Shown here: in pieces, positions 43,604 to 53,275 of the stretch
Numbering within the stretch: the first letter of the stretch is position 1
How the letters are laid out: the number at the start of each line of letters is the position of its first letter
Assembly (NCBI RefSeq): GCF_009827405.1
Contig: NZ_WTYY01000002.1
Span: 372,001-436,000 of the forward strand
Direction of reading: 5' to 3'
Length of the DNA: 64,000 nucleotides
DNA from: Alteraurantiacibacter aestuarii
GTDB taxonomy: Bacteria; Pseudomonadota; Alphaproteobacteria; Sphingomonadales; Sphingomonadaceae
Translations under genes and position numbers: made by a program
Notes under the pieces: generated by a model
Seen by the model: only the letters and a program-made list of their open reading frames with translations
Databases searched by the model: none
Told to the model about the DNA's origin: nothing

Positions 43604-44554
43604 TTACTCGGGCCATTCTTCCCGTGGCAGGCCCATGATCAGCTGCGGTTCTTCGCCGCGCAATTCCTGGAAGGCCACCATCAGGTTGATGAGAGCGCGC
43701 GACTTGGGGCTGCCGCCATATTCCAGGCCCGGCAGTGTTTCAGTACCCAGGAAGATGGCGAAGCTTGGGTTGGCAGCCAGCCGGTCGAGCGCTTCACGCT
43801 CCGTACCGCCCGATTGCACCGTCTGCTCGGCAATCTGCACCAGCGCACGGTTGAAGGTCACGAAGCTGAGGAATTCAGACGACGTGCTGACGCCGCCATG
43901 ACCCTGAATCCAGTAATCGACGTTGGGAATGGTGTAATAGGCCGCCGTCACCGAAGTCGGCAGTGCCAGCATGGAGCCGCCGGAGCCGGGATCGATCAGC
44001 GGAGACATGTGCCAGGCGTAGATATCGCCCGCCATCACCGTGCGCGCGGCGGGGAAGGCCACGAAGGCATCGCCATCGGTATGGCCCGCGCCGAAGTAAT
44101 ACAGGTCAATCTCGTCAGCGCCTTCACCGATCTTCATGTGGCTGGAGAAGCTGCGATCGACGTTGGACGCGCCAAACGGACCGCCCTCGGCCTCCATCCG
44201 CTTTTCCGAATTCACGTGTGCGATGACTTCGATGCCGTCACCGCTCAGTTCGTTGTTGGAACCCATGTGATCGGGGTGCGAATGGGTGTTGATGATCATC
44301 GCCAGCGGCTTGTCGGTGATCTTGCGAACCTCGGTCATGATCGCTTCACCGCTGTTGGGCAGCTTGGTATCGATCAGCACGACATCATTGGCGCGTTCGA
44401 ACACCACCGTGTTGCCGCCGGCGCCGGCGATCTTGTAGACCTTGCCGGCCACATGCTCGATGCCTTCGATGCCGGGCAGGCCCTGCGCAGTTACACCCAC
44501 TGCCGTCAGGCCGCTCACCACAATGGCCCCAAGGACCGCAATCCGCTTCATCAT
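43604..44554 (-). CDS. secreted MBL-fold metallohydrolase
   Basis: The 316-residue protein has a signal peptide (MKRIAVLGAIVVSGLTAVGVTAQG). The metallo-beta-lactamase fold has THSHPDHMGS (HxHxDH zinc motif), the later GAGHTDGDAFVAFP His, a VMAGDIYAW strand and WIQGHGG near the end. Such secreted enzymes hydrolyse diverse substrates such as quinoprotein-related compounds, lactones and beta-lactams. The sequence does not fix which, and I do not call it a resistance gene. It overlaps the HupE gene upstream by 4 bases. Confidence 0.8.
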   Translation of the reverse strand: MMKRIAVLGAIVVSGLTAVGVTAQGLPGIEGIEHVAGKVYKIAGAGGNTVVFERANDVVLIDTKLPNSGEAIMTEVRKITDKPLAMIINTHSHPDHMGSNNELSGDGIEVIAHVNSEKRMEAEGGPFGASNVDRSFSSHMKIGEGADEIDLYYFGAGHTDGDAFVAFPAARTVMAGDIYAWHMSPLIDPGSGGSMLALPTSVTAAYYTIPNVDYWIQGHGGVSTSSEFLSFVTFNRALVQIAEQTVQSGGTEREALDRLAANPSFAIFLGTETLPGLEYGGSPKSRALINLMVAFQELRGEEPQLIMGLPREEWPE

Positions 44555-45612
44555 CCCACTCCCGCAAAAAAGACTCTGTCAACAAACCAATAGGCACCAG
44601 CCGCCATTACCGCAAGCGAGCCAATTGTCGCGGTGTGTCGCGCCGCTTTTTCGGATCGGCGGCGCAGCAGCAGCATCAGGCCCGCAACCACCGCCACGAT
44701 AGCCAGCTGGCCGATTTCCACGCCCAGATTGAAGGAAAACAGCGACCAAGCCAGCGATGCATCGGGCAGGCCGAACTCGCGCAGCACATAGGCAAAGCCG
44801 AAACCGTGGATCAGCCCGAAGGCGAAGGCCAGACCCGCACGCAGGTCCCGGCCATCGCCGCGCAGCAGGTTATCCGCCCCCACCACCACGATGCTGAGCG
44901 CGATCAGCGGTTCGATGATCCCGGCCGGGATCATCACGATATCCAGCGCCGCGAGGGACAAAGTCACCGAATGGCCGATGGTGAAGCTGGTGACGATGAT
45001 CGCCAGCCGCCGCCAGCTGCCGCCCAGCAGGATCAGGCCGATGATGAAGAGTACGTGATCCGGCCCGATCATGATGTGGTGAATGCCGGACGGGACGAAG
45101 GTGCCCATCACCGCCAGCACACCGGCGCTCGTTCCGGTAAAATAGGTCTGCGGGTCGCTCCCCCGATCAAACAGCCACTGCTGGCGCAGATCGCCATCTT
45201 CATAAACATTGACGAAGGTCTGGTGCAGCGGATCGCGCGGGAACAGATTGGCGTCCACTTCCAGCGCGCCGGGTGACGGGGCGGGAATGGTGAAGCGCAG
45301 CCTTATGGCATCGTCGCCCGGCAAGGGTTCTGCCGATTGCCACTCCGGCGCGGGCAATTCTCCGGCGCCGATCGAGATCATGCCGTCAAGAACTGATCCG
45401 ATTTGGCTGTATTGGCTGGACAACACACCCTGGTCGAGCAATATCGCCACTTCGTCCATTTCAAGTTCATGTCCGATGTCGATCAGATGCACTGTCAAAG
45501 TGCCTTCGATTTGCTGTTCTTGCAGATCGAGATCGAGATAGCTGAACGGGACCGGATGGGCCTGGACAGTAAAAGGGAAGAACAGCAGGCCAAACAACAT
45601 AAGCCAGCGCAT
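44551..45612 (-). CDS. HupE/UreJ-family membrane protein
   Basis: The protein has a signal-peptide-like N-terminus (MRWLMLFGLLFFPFTVQAHP) and an extracytoplasmic domain (about residues 20-165). About six membrane helices follow, with the HupE/UreJ metal motifs SGIHHIMIGPDHVLFIIGL and SFTIGHSVTLSLAALD and a later GLIHGFGFAYVL. The family imports nickel or cobalt or supports hydrogenase and urease. No such enzyme lies near. The ATG at 45612 is chosen because it starts a clean signal peptide; an ATG at 45657 would add 15 residues. Neither has a good ribosome binding site. Confidence 0.75.
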   Translation of the reverse strand: MRWLMLFGLLFFPFTVQAHPVPFSYLDLDLQEQQIEGTLTVHLIDIGHELEMDEVAILLDQGVLSSQYSQIGSVLDGMISIGAGELPAPEWQSAEPLPGDDAIRLRFTIPAPSPGALEVDANLFPRDPLHQTFVNVYEDGDLRQQWLFDRGSDPQTYFTGTSAGVLAVMGTFVPSGIHHIMIGPDHVLFIIGLILLGGSWRRLAIIVTSFTIGHSVTLSLAALDIVMIPAGIIEPLIALSIVVVGADNLLRGDGRDLRAGLAFAFGLIHGFGFAYVLREFGLPDASLAWSLFSFNLGVEIGQLAIVAVVAGLMLLLRRRSEKAARHTATIGSLAVMAAGAYWFVDRVFFAGVG

Positions 45613-45768
45613 GCAAATGCGTTGCACGGGCAGGACAGGTGCGCAATTAAGTTTCATGAACAACGATATACGGTGGATAACATGCATGATGGCCTGTTAC
45701 CCTTTGTTACAAGGTTGCAATTGGAGCAAGCACTGATCGGCGATAGGCGGGCAGCAGGGATCAAATAA

Positions 45769-47214
45769 GTGCCATTCGGGGGAATCTTGGGTTTTCAACC
45801 AGACATGAAAATGGGCGTGCTGAGCAGTACAGCCATGGCGATTGCACTGCTATCCAGCGGCTGCACCCATGCAGATGTTGCTCCGCCTGCGGCCAGTTTC
45901 GCAATTCCCGATCAGTGGGCGCAAAGCGATCCTGCCCCCATCTCCGTCGACATTACCGATTACTGGCTGCTGCTGGACGATCCGCTGCTGACCCAGCTGG
46001 TCGAAGCGTCCATCGCCAATAATCTGGACCTGGCGCAAAGCGCCGCACGGCTGGATCAGTCGCGCGCGCGTCTGGTGCAGGCCCGGTCCAGCTTCCTGCC
46101 TTCCGTTTCGGGCAGCGGACGGGTCAGCCGCGACCTGGGTGATCTGTCCACCAACCAGTTCGGCTTTTCGCTGGGCGCGGACGCATCGTGGGAACTGGAC
46201 CTGTTCGGCCAGATCAGCGGCAATGTGAACGCGGCGGAGGCAGACCTGCTGTCCGCCGGATATTCGCTGGCAGACCTGCAGCGGCTGATCGTGGGCCAGG
46301 TGGCGATTTCCGCCATCAACGCCCGCTCGATCGCGCAGCAGCTGGAAATTGCCCGCAGCACGCTGGCCTATCAGGAAGACAACCTGCGGATCGCCCGCTG
46401 GCGCAATCAGGCGGGGCTGGTGTCCAGCCTGGATGTGGAACAGGCCCGCACCCAGCGCGCCCAGACCGCCGCCACCATTCCTTCGCTGGAAAGCAGCCTG
46501 ACTTCCACCGCCAATGCCATTTCCACCCTGATCGGGGAGCCGCCGGGACGCGTGCTGACTGCTTTTCAGGCGGTCAAGCCCATTCCCCAGCCGGCGTTGC
46601 TGGCGGGCTTTGCGCCCCCCGCTGATGTGCTGCGCCGCCGCCCCGATGTGCGCGGCGCGGAAGCCAATCTGCTGGCCAGCACCGCGCGGATCGGCGTGGC
46701 CCGCGCGCAATTGCTGCCGCTGGTTCGGCTGGGCGGCAATATCGGCACCAATTCGCTGGGCATCAGCAACCTTTTCGATGTGCTGACATCCAGCGTGTTT
46801 GCCAGCGTCAGCCAGCTGATCTTCGATGGCGGCCGCACACAGGCGCAGATCGACAGTGCAGAGGCTGGCGCGCGCGGCGCATTGGCGGCATGGGAACAAT
46901 CGATTCTGGGCGCGCTGGAAGATGTCGAAAGCGCCGCCGTTGACCAGCGCAGCGCCGACACCCGCGTCGGCATCATCAATGAAGCGCTGGATGCAGCCAG
47001 CAACTCGGCCATACTGGCGCGCAGCCAGTATCAGGCGGGATTGACCGATTTCCAGACCCTGCTTTCGGCAGAGAACCAATTACTTTCCGCCCGTAACCAG
47101 CTCGTCTCCGCTCAGGCTGACAGGGCCAGCGCCTTTGTGCGCCTGACCCAGGCGCTTGGCGGCGGATGGAGCGAGCAGGACTTCCCCTTACCTGCCAGTG
47201 ACAGGACCGAGTGA
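45769..47214 (+). CDS. outer-membrane efflux lipoprotein (NodT/TolC family)
   Basis: The 481-residue protein has a lipoprotein signal (AMAIALLSSGC, Cys32) and two TolC-like repeats (DYWLLLDDPLLTQLVEASIANNLDLAQSAARLDQSRA and the matching C-terminal FDGGRTQAQIDSAEAG ... LLSAENQLLSARNQLVSAQ). It should form the trimeric outer-membrane channel for the MacAB genes that follow by overlap. The GTG at 45769 has AGGGA 8 bases upstream. An ATG at 45805 would begin just before the signal peptide and is a good alternative. Confidence 0.85.
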   Translation: MPFGGILGFQPDMKMGVLSSTAMAIALLSSGCTHADVAPPAASFAIPDQWAQSDPAPISVDITDYWLLLDDPLLTQLVEASIANNLDLAQSAARLDQSRARLVQARSSFLPSVSGSGRVSRDLGDLSTNQFGFSLGADASWELDLFGQISGNVNAAEADLLSAGYSLADLQRLIVGQVAISAINARSIAQQLEIARSTLAYQEDNLRIARWRNQAGLVSSLDVEQARTQRAQTAATIPSLESSLTSTANAISTLIGEPPGRVLTAFQAVKPIPQPALLAGFAPPADVLRRRPDVRGAEANLLASTARIGVARAQLLPLVRLGGNIGTNSLGISNLFDVLTSSVFASVSQLIFDGGRTQAQIDSAEAGARGALAAWEQSILGALEDVESAAVDQRSADTRVGIINEALDAASNSAILARSQYQAGLTDFQTLLSAENQLLSARNQLVSAQADRASAFVRLTQALGGGWSEQDFPLPASDRTE

Positions 47215-48512
47215 TGAACGACACGCAAGCGCAGGACATCGATGCCTTTCTGGGCGAAGACGCCACCAAACCATTCTACAAGCGGCGGATTGTCTGGATC
47301 CCGGCCCTGCTCATCGTTCTGGCGCTGATTGCCTATGCCATCTTTGGCCGCGGCGATCAGCCGGTCGACTATATCACCGAGGAGGTAGAGGCACGCTCGC
47401 TTGATCTGGTGGTCACCGCCACCGGCAATCTGCGCCCCACCAACCAGGTGGAAGTCGGCTCCGAAGTATCCGGCCGGATTGATGACGTGCTGGTTGACGT
47501 GAATGACATCGTATCGCGCGGTCAGGTGCTGGCGCGGATCAATACCGATGTGATCGACGATCAGATCCTGCAGAGCCGCGCAAACCTCAACGCCTCGCGC
47601 GCATCGGTTGAGCAGGCACGCGCCACGCTGGAAGTCGACACCGCCCAGCTGGAGCGTCTGCGCGAAGTCTATCGCCTGTCCGATGGCCGCGTGCCCTCGC
47701 AGGCAGAGATGCAATCGGCCGAAGGATCGGTGCGGCGTGACCGGGCCGCGCTCGCTTCGGCAGAAGCCAATGTGGCATCGGCGCAGGCATCGCTGTCCAC
47801 CGCCCTGACCAACCGCGACCGCGCGGTGATCCGCTCCCCCGTTTCGGGCGTGGTGCTGGTGCGGCAGGTGGAACCGGGCCAGACCGTGGCTGCCAGTTTC
47901 AACACGCCCACGCTGTTCATCCTGGCCGAAGACCTCGCCATCATGCAGCTGCGCGTGGACATTGACGAGGCCGATGTTGGCCAGGTCGAGGCGAACCAGT
48001 CCGCCACCTTCACCGTCGATGCCTATCCGGGCCGCCAGTTCCCCGCTCAGGTGGAGCGGGTGGACCTCGCATCGGGCAATATCGCCACTACAGCTGAGAC
48101 AACAAACAGCAATTCGGTGGTCGAATATGAAGCTCGCCTCACGGTGGACAACGCCAGCGGACTGCTGCGTCCGGGCATGACGGCAACCGCCAATATCGCC
48201 ACGGAAAGCACCGCCAACCAGCTGGCCGTGCCCAATGGCGCGCTGCGTTTCGAGCCACCCAAGCAAGAGGAAGACGGGGGCGTCCAGCTGGGCGGCGGAC
48301 CCGGCAATGACTTCGGGCTTGAACGCGAAGAGGTCACGGCCAGCATTGGCGCGGGCAGCCAGCAAAATGTCTATGTACTGGGCGATGATGGCAAGCCGCG
48401 CGCGATACTGGTCACCACCGGGCTGAGCGACGGACGCTATACCGTGGTCACGTCTGACGAGCTGGAAGCTGGCATGAAGGTGATCACGGCGATCAGGGCC
48501 TCTGATCAGTGA
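47214..48512 (+). CDS. MacA-like periplasmic adaptor (HlyD family)
   Basis: The 432-residue protein has a membrane anchor (IVWIPALLIVLALIAYAIF), the lipoyl/barrel halves flanking a long alpha-hairpin, GNLRPTNQVEVGSEVSGRIDDVLVDVNDIVSRGQVLARI at the N-side, and RSPVSGVVLVRQVEPGQTVAASF after the hairpin. The adaptor bridges the inner-membrane ABC transporter and the outer-membrane channel. Its ATG overlaps the preceding stop (TGATG) and its stop overlaps the ATPase start (GTGA), so the four genes form one operon. Confidence 0.88.
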   Translation: MNDTQAQDIDAFLGEDATKPFYKRRIVWIPALLIVLALIAYAIFGRGDQPVDYITEEVEARSLDLVVTATGNLRPTNQVEVGSEVSGRIDDVLVDVNDIVSRGQVLARINTDVIDDQILQSRANLNASRASVEQARATLEVDTAQLERLREVYRLSDGRVPSQAEMQSAEGSVRRDRAALASAEANVASAQASLSTALTNRDRAVIRSPVSGVVLVRQVEPGQTVAASFNTPTLFILAEDLAIMQLRVDIDEADVGQVEANQSATFTVDAYPGRQFPAQVERVDLASGNIATTAETTNSNSVVEYEARLTVDNASGLLRPGMTATANIATESTANQLAVPNGALRFEPPKQEEDGGVQLGGGPGNDFGLEREEVTASIGAGSQQNVYVLGDDGKPRAILVTTGLSDGRYTVVTSDELEAGMKVITAIRASDQ

Positions 48513-49237
48513 GCTCAGGCCCCATCATCGAACTGGAGGGGATAACCAAGACCTTTGGCACGGGCGCGGCTGCATTCCAGGCGCTCAAGGGCGTGAACAT
48601 GAGCATCCAGCGCGGCGATTTTGTTGCCGTGATGGGGCCATCGGGCTCGGGCAAATCCACCACCATGAACATTCTGGGCTGCCTGGACGTGCCGACTACG
48701 GGCAAGTTCCGCTTCCTGGGCACGGAAGTGCAATCGCTCAACAAGGATCAGCGATCATTGTTGCGGCGCCGTTACCTCGGCTTCGTCTTCCAGGGCTTCA
48801 ACCTGCTGGCGCGCACCACTGCGGTGGAGAATGTGGAGCTGCCGCTGGTCTATCGCGGGGCAAGCAAGTCCGAACGCCACGCCTCTGCCATGCGCGCGCT
48901 GGACCGTGTGGGACTGGCGCCTTGGGCACACCATACTCCGGCGGAACTTTCCGGCGGTCAGCAGCAGCGCGTGGCCATTGCCCGTGCGCTGGTGACCGAT
49001 CCCGAAGTGCTGCTGGCCGATGAGCCGACGGGCAATCTGGATTCCGAACGCTCGATCGAGATCATGGAGTTTCTGGGTGAACTCAACCGCCAGGGCATCA
49101 CCATATTGATGGTGACGCATGAGCCGGAAATGGCCGATTTTGCCAAGACCATCGTCCACTTCAAGGATGGGCTGGTGGAACGGGTGGAGAATGGCAACCG
49201 CGTCCGCCACGGCAAGCATGAAGGCGTGACCGCCTGA
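48509..49237 (+). CDS. MacB-type ABC transporter ATPase
   Basis: The 242-residue ABC protein has Walker [13 protein letters not shown], signature [16 protein letters not shown], Walker [13 protein letters not shown] and switch [10 protein letters not shown]. These are typical of the MacB/LolD/FtsE branch. It drives a tripartite efflux or lipid-release system together with the permease that follows (TGATG overlap). The ATPase and permease are separate genes here, unlike Escherichia coli MacB, where they are fused. Confidence 0.9.
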   Translation: MSSGPIIELEGITKTFGTGAAAFQALKGVNMSIQRGDFVAVMGPSGSGKSTTMNILGCLDVPTTGKFRFLGTEVQSLNKDQRSLLRRRYLGFVFQGFNLLARTTAVENVELPLVYRGASKSERHASAMRALDRVGLAPWAHHTPAELSGGQQQRVAIARALVTDPEVLLADEPTGNLDSERSIEIMEFLGELNRQGITILMVTHEPEMADFAKTIVHFKDGLVERVENGNRVRHGKHEGVTA

Positions 49238-50433
49238 TGTTCGGCACCACGCTCCTGCTCGCCATGCGCGAGATCCGCCGCCACCTGATGCGCAGCTTCC
49301 TGACCACGCTGGGCATCATCATTGGCGTCGCCGCCGTGATCACCATGGTCACGCTGGGTCGCGGCGTAACTGCCGATATCGAGGAACAGATCAGTTCGCT
49401 CGGCTCCAATCTCTACATCGTCTTCCCGGTTCAGGGCGAACGCGGCCAGTTCCGCGCCTTTGACGAGGACGACGTCACCGCCGTGCGCGAACAGATCGCC
49501 GGGGTGAAGGCCGTGGCAGGGCAGGTCGACCAGAACGTCACCGCCATCCACAACGGACAGGACTGGGAAACCAAGGTCGAAGGCGTCAGCAACGATTTCA
49601 TGGATGCGCGCGGAATAGACATGGATGATGGCCGCCGGTTCACTCCGGCAGAGGAACAGGCCGGTTCCAACGTCTGCATCATCGGCCCGACGGTGCTGGA
49701 GGAGATTTTCATCCCCGGACAGAGTCCGGTGGGTGAGCGCATGCGCCTCAACAATGTCTCGTGTCAGGTGATCGGCGTATTTGCCACGCGCGGCTCAGTC
49801 GGCGGCGGCGGCGATGATGACAATTCGGTGTTCATGCCGCTCACCAATGTCCAGCGCCGCTTCACCGGCAACAACAACATCGGTTACATGGTGATATCCT
49901 ATGACTCCGCCTATGATGGGGACACCATGACCAATTCGCTGATTGACCTGCTGCGGGAGCGGCGGGTGCTGCTGGCGGGTCAGGCCAATGACTTCGATAT
50001 CGTCGATACGGCCGCCATCAATGAAACGGTTGCCAGCACGGTGGGCACGCTCACCATCATGGTGGCCGCCATTGCCGCCATCAGCCTGGTTGTGGGCGGT
50101 GTGGGCATCATGAACATCATGCTGGTTTCGGTGACGGAGCGCACCCGCGAGATCGGCATCCGCCTGGCCATTGGCGCACTGGCGCGCGAGGTGCGCATGC
50201 AGTTCCTGACAGAGGCAGTGGTACTGTGCTGCTTTGGCGGCCTGGTGGGTATATTACTCGGCTTCCTGCTGTCCTTCAGCCTGTCCAGCGCGCTGGGTTT
50301 CCCCTTCGTGTTCGACCCCTTCATCAACATACTCAGCTTTGTGATCTCGGCACTGATCGGGATCATGTTCGGCTATTTCCCGGCGCGCAGGGCCAGTATG
50401 CTCGACCCGATCGAAGCGCTGCGGCACGAATAG
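49237..50433 (+). CDS. MacB-type ABC permease
   Basis: The 398-residue FtsX-like permease has a first membrane helix near residues 18-40 ([25 protein letters not shown]), a large periplasmic domain, and three C-terminal helices with [29 protein letters not shown]. The final [15 protein letters not shown] is the usual family end. It uses mechanotransmission to push substrate through MacA and the TolC-type channel. The export substrate is unknown (macrolide, peptide, siderophore or lipid). Confidence 0.9.
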   Translation: MFGTTLLLAMREIRRHLMRSFLTTLGIIIGVAAVITMVTLGRGVTADIEEQISSLGSNLYIVFPVQGERGQFRAFDEDDVTAVREQIAGVKAVAGQVDQNVTAIHNGQDWETKVEGVSNDFMDARGIDMDDGRRFTPAEEQAGSNVCIIGPTVLEEIFIPGQSPVGERMRLNNVSCQVIGVFATRGSVGGGGDDDNSVFMPLTNVQRRFTGNNNIGYMVISYDSAYDGDTMTNSLIDLLRERRVLLAGQANDFDIVDTAAINETVASTVGTLTIMVAAIAAISLVVGGVGIMNIMLVSVTERTREIGIRLAIGALAREVRMQFLTEAVVLCCFGGLVGILLGFLLSFSLSSALGFPFVFDPFINILSFVISALIGIMFGYFPARRASMLDPIEALRHE

Positions 50434-50462
50434 AATTCAAGAAACAGCGCAAGTATTGCTGC

Positions 50463-50504
50463 CAAAAAAGGAAAGGGCCACGCCTTTGCAAAAAGACGCG
50501 GCCC
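50463..50504 (-). terminator. rho-independent terminator for the pirin gene
   Basis: Read on the minus strand, GGGCC (50500-50504) and GGCCC (50475-50479) close a stem, which is followed by TTTCC and a run of six T residues (50464-50469 region). It lies between convergent macB permease and pirin genes, and could weakly serve the other direction as well. The rest of the gap shows no other feature. Confidence 0.55.
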
Positions 50505-50532
50505 GCCGCCTGACTTTACCCCAAGCAAGGAA

Positions 50533-51228
50533 TCAGGCGGTATCTACCATAACCAATTCGCTATCTTGCACCGCAACAATTTGCAAGGTCGCAAGGTCAG
50601 CAATTGCCACCCCATCGCGGGCATTGATCACTTCCCCTTCAATTTCGATCTGTCCGCTGGCGGGAACGAGGTAGGCCTTGCGTCCGCCCAGGTCATATTC
50701 GATCGTCTCGCCAGCCCTGACATTTGCGCCCAGTACGCGCGCATCGGCATGGATGCGCAGGGCATCGCCATCACCTTCGCGGCCGCTTGCCAGTACCACA
50801 AAGCGCCCTGCGCGATCATCCCGGGGGAACTGCCTAGTTCCCCAGCTTGGGGCGTGCCCCTTGCTGTCTGGCAGTATCCACAACTGGAAGCTGTGCGTTT
50901 CCTCGTCCTCAAGGTTGTATTCGGCATGGGTGATGCCGGTGCCGGCGCTCATCACCTGCACGTCGCCCGCTTCGGTACGGCCCTCATTGCCCAGCGAATC
51001 CTTGTGCGTGATCGCGCCCTTGCGCACGTAGGTGATGATTTCCATGTCGGAATGCGGATGCGGCGGAAAGCCGGACCTTGGGCCAATGATATCGTCATTC
51101 CACACCCGCAACCTGCCCCAGTGCATGCGGCGCTGGTCGAAATATTCGGCGAAGGAGAAATGGAAATTGGCATCGAGCCAACCGTGGTTGGCACCGCCAA
51201 GCGTTTCGAAACGGCGAATATCGATCAT
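50533..51228 (-). CDS. pirin family protein
   Basis: The 231-residue bicupin begins MIDIRRFETLGGANHGWLDANFHFSFAEYF. It has the metal-binding motif PPHPHSDMEIITYVRKGAITHKDSLGN and SAGTGITHAEYN, giving the His and Glu iron ligands. Pirins can act as quercetinases or redox-sensing cofactors; substrate unknown here. GGAGA lies 7 bases before the ATG. The 267-base gap upstream (51229-51495) has no recognisable gene or repeat. Confidence 0.88.
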   Translation of the reverse strand: MIDIRRFETLGGANHGWLDANFHFSFAEYFDQRRMHWGRLRVWNDDIIGPRSGFPPHPHSDMEIITYVRKGAITHKDSLGNEGRTEAGDVQVMSAGTGITHAEYNLEDEETHSFQLWILPDSKGHAPSWGTRQFPRDDRAGRFVVLASGREGDGDALRIHADARVLGANVRAGETIEYDLGGRKAYLVPASGQIEIEGEVINARDGVAIADLATLQIVAVQDSELVMVDTA

Positions 51229-51495
51229 GCCAGTTCTCCATGCTGCGCCGGTAACGGCGGAAGGCTGTGACGTGCCTGTGCGGGACGCAAGGTCCAGCAG
51301 GCCCGACGGCGGTTTAAGGGGTGTTGGAAGCCAAATAGGAAGCTTTCCGGGACTGACAAGATAACCCTGTATCGACACGGTACTTCCACCTGCGTGATCA
51401 AGGTTCGACCCGCCTTGGTGGGCTGAACCGGGCCTGACTTGACTTGCCGGTGCTATTTGGCAGTCTGCGCGCTTCCTAACGGGGAGCTTGCGACG

Positions 51496-51639
51496 ATGAG
51501 GGACCGGCGCGCACATCGTGAAATCGCTGATTCTCCGCCACAAAGCGAGGATGGCCGGATCGACAAGGCGCGAATCGCCCTCGCGCTGCTTGGCCTTGCC
51601 GGCGCGGTGGCGATCCTGGCCATGAACATGCAGGGCTGA
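51496..51639 (+). CDS. small single-pass membrane protein
   Basis: The 47-residue ORF has a charged N-terminal half (MRDRRAHREIADSPPQSEDGRIDKAR) and a C-terminal membrane helix (IALALLGLAGAVAILAMNMQG). GGGGAG precedes the ATG by about 9 bases. The charge and helix pattern supports real coding, but I do not recognise a family. It stands between pirin and the BVMO gene, on the opposite strand. Confidence 0.45.
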   Translation: MRDRRAHREIADSPPQSEDGRIDKARIALALLGLAGAVAILAMNMQG

Positions 51640-51682
51640 ACATGCAGGGCCGACCTTGCTGTCCTGACATGGCCATCCGGCC

Positions 51683-53275
51683 CTAACTGCTAAGCGCAAA
51701 GCCCTCATATCCGGCAGCGGCAATTTCATCGCACTTTGCCCGGTACGCGCCCACACCGCCGACATAGGGCATGAACACATCGCGCCCATCGCGGGTGCGG
51801 CCCTTGTACCAGCTGTCCGCACGCGGGAAGAGCGTGGTCTGCGCCACTTCGTCCACATGGCGCATCCATTCCTGCTCGGCATCGGCATCGGCTTCGATCA
51901 CCCGCTTGCCGCTGGCGCGCATATCGCAAAGACAGCGCGCTACCCATTCCACATGCTGTTCGATGGAGACGACCACGTTGGACAGCACAGACGGGCTGCC
52001 CGGCCCGGTGATGGCAAACATGTTGGGAAAGCCGGACACGGTCAGGCCCAGGAAGGCGCGCGGCCCATTGGCCCATTCCTCGCCAATCTGCTGGCCGCCC
52101 CGGCCCCGGATGTCGATCGCCAGGACGGCGCCGACGCAGGCATCGAAGCCGGTGGCCAGCACGATGGCATCGGCGGCATAGCTGGCCTTGTCCGTGATCA
52201 CCGCATGGGCGGTGATATCGACCACCTTTTCCTCGCGCACATCGACCAGTTCGACATTGTCCCTGTTGAGCGCATCGTAAAAGCCGATTTCGCTGCACAG
52301 CCGCCGCGATCCCAGCGGATAGTCCGGGGTCAGCTTGCGCGCATCATCGGGATCGCGCACCGCATCGGCAATCTTGCCGCGCGCGAATTTCGCCGCCAGT
52401 TCGTTCGATGTTTCATCAAACAACAGGTCCTCGAAAGCATTGAGAAGTCCGGTGGTGCCGGCATTCCAGGCCTGTTCCAGCCGTTCCTTCAGCGCGGCGG
52501 GTGCAAACGTCTTGGCGCTGCCGGGCATGGGCGGGGCGGCGAAGCCCAGCGGTGAATGGCGCGCCACGTCGCGCTTTTCGCGGTAGGTGGCCTTGGCCGC
52601 CTCCTGCTCGCCATCTTCGAGCGGTCGGTTATTGGCCGGAACGGCATAGCTGGGCGTGCGCTGGAATACGGTGAGATGGCCGACATATTCGCTCATCGCC
52701 GCCACCGCCTGAATGCCCGAGGAGCCGGTGCCGAAATGGCAGACGGTCTTGCCCTTCAGGTCCACGCTATCGTCCCACTTGGCCGTGTGCAGCACCTTGC
52801 CTTCGAACTTCTCCAGACCGGGCAGGTCGGGCATTTTCGGTTCGGAAAGCGCGCCGGTGGCCAGGATCAGGAACTGCACGTCAAAGCTGCCGCCGGTGTC
52901 CGTCTCCACCTGCCAGCGCGATGTTGCTTCGTCCCAGTGCGCGGCGGTGACGCGGGTGTCGAATGCGATGTCCCGCCGCAGATCGTAGCGGTCGGCAACA
53001 TGATCGAGGTAGGAGAGGATTTCCCCCTGCGCGGCATAGCGCTCTGTCCATTCCCACTCCTGCTCCAGCTGCGGATCGAAGGAATAGGAATATTCGAGGC
53101 TGGGAATATCGCAGCGCGCGCCGGGATAGCGGTTCCAGAACCACGTCCCGCCCACGCCCGATCCGGCCTCCACCACCTGCGCCGAAAAGCCCTCCTGCCG
53201 CAATTTGTGCAGCATGTAGAGGCCCGAAAATCCCGCCCCTACGATCAGCGCATCCAGCTTCGCAGAATCAGGCAT
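51683..53275 (-). CDS. Baeyer-Villiger monooxygenase (class I flavoprotein)
   Basis: The 530-residue FAD/NADPH monooxygenase has the FAD site GAGFSGLYML (residues 13-22), GGTWFWNRYPGARCDI, and the BVMO fingerprint F-x-G-x3-H-x3-W as FEGKVLHTAKW (157-167). The NADPH site is FGTGSSGIQ. Class I BVMOs convert ketones to esters or lactones with one O atom of O2. The 8-base overlap with the esterase suggests a ketone-ester-alcohol route, as in cyclohexanone or hydroxyacetophenone pathways. Substrate unknown; it could oxidise aryl ketones, which a separate cluster in this window also seems to handle. Confidence 0.88.
   Translation of the reverse strand: MPDSAKLDALIVGAGFSGLYMLHKLRQEGFSAQVVEAGSGVGGTWFWNRYPGARCDIPSLEYSYSFDPQLEQEWEWTERYAAQGEILSYLDHVADRYDLRRDIAFDTRVTAAHWDEATSRWQVETDTGGSFDVQFLILATGALSEPKMPDLPGLEKFEGKVLHTAKWDDSVDLKGKTVCHFGTGSSGIQAVAAMSEYVGHLTVFQRTPSYAVPANNRPLEDGEQEAAKATYREKRDVARHSPLGFAAPPMPGSAKTFAPAALKERLEQAWNAGTTGLLNAFEDLLFDETSNELAAKFARGKIADAVRDPDDARKLTPDYPLGSRRLCSEIGFYDALNRDNVELVDVREEKVVDITAHAVITDKASYAADAIVLATGFDACVGAVLAIDIRGRGGQQIGEEWANGPRAFLGLTVSGFPNMFAITGPGSPSVLSNVVVSIEQHVEWVARCLCDMRASGKRVIEADADAEQEWMRHVDEVAQTTLFPRADSWYKGRTRDGRDVFMPYVGGVGAYRAKCDEIAAAGYEGFALSS

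Noticed and set aside
43604-44554. MBL-fold protein considered as a beta-lactamase
   Set aside because: The zinc motif alone does not define the substrate, and the neighbours (HupE, XdhC) do not suggest resistance.
51229-51888. N-terminal extension of the pirin frame
   Set aside because: The extension has shadow-like composition, and a good ribosome binding site precedes the ATG at 51228.
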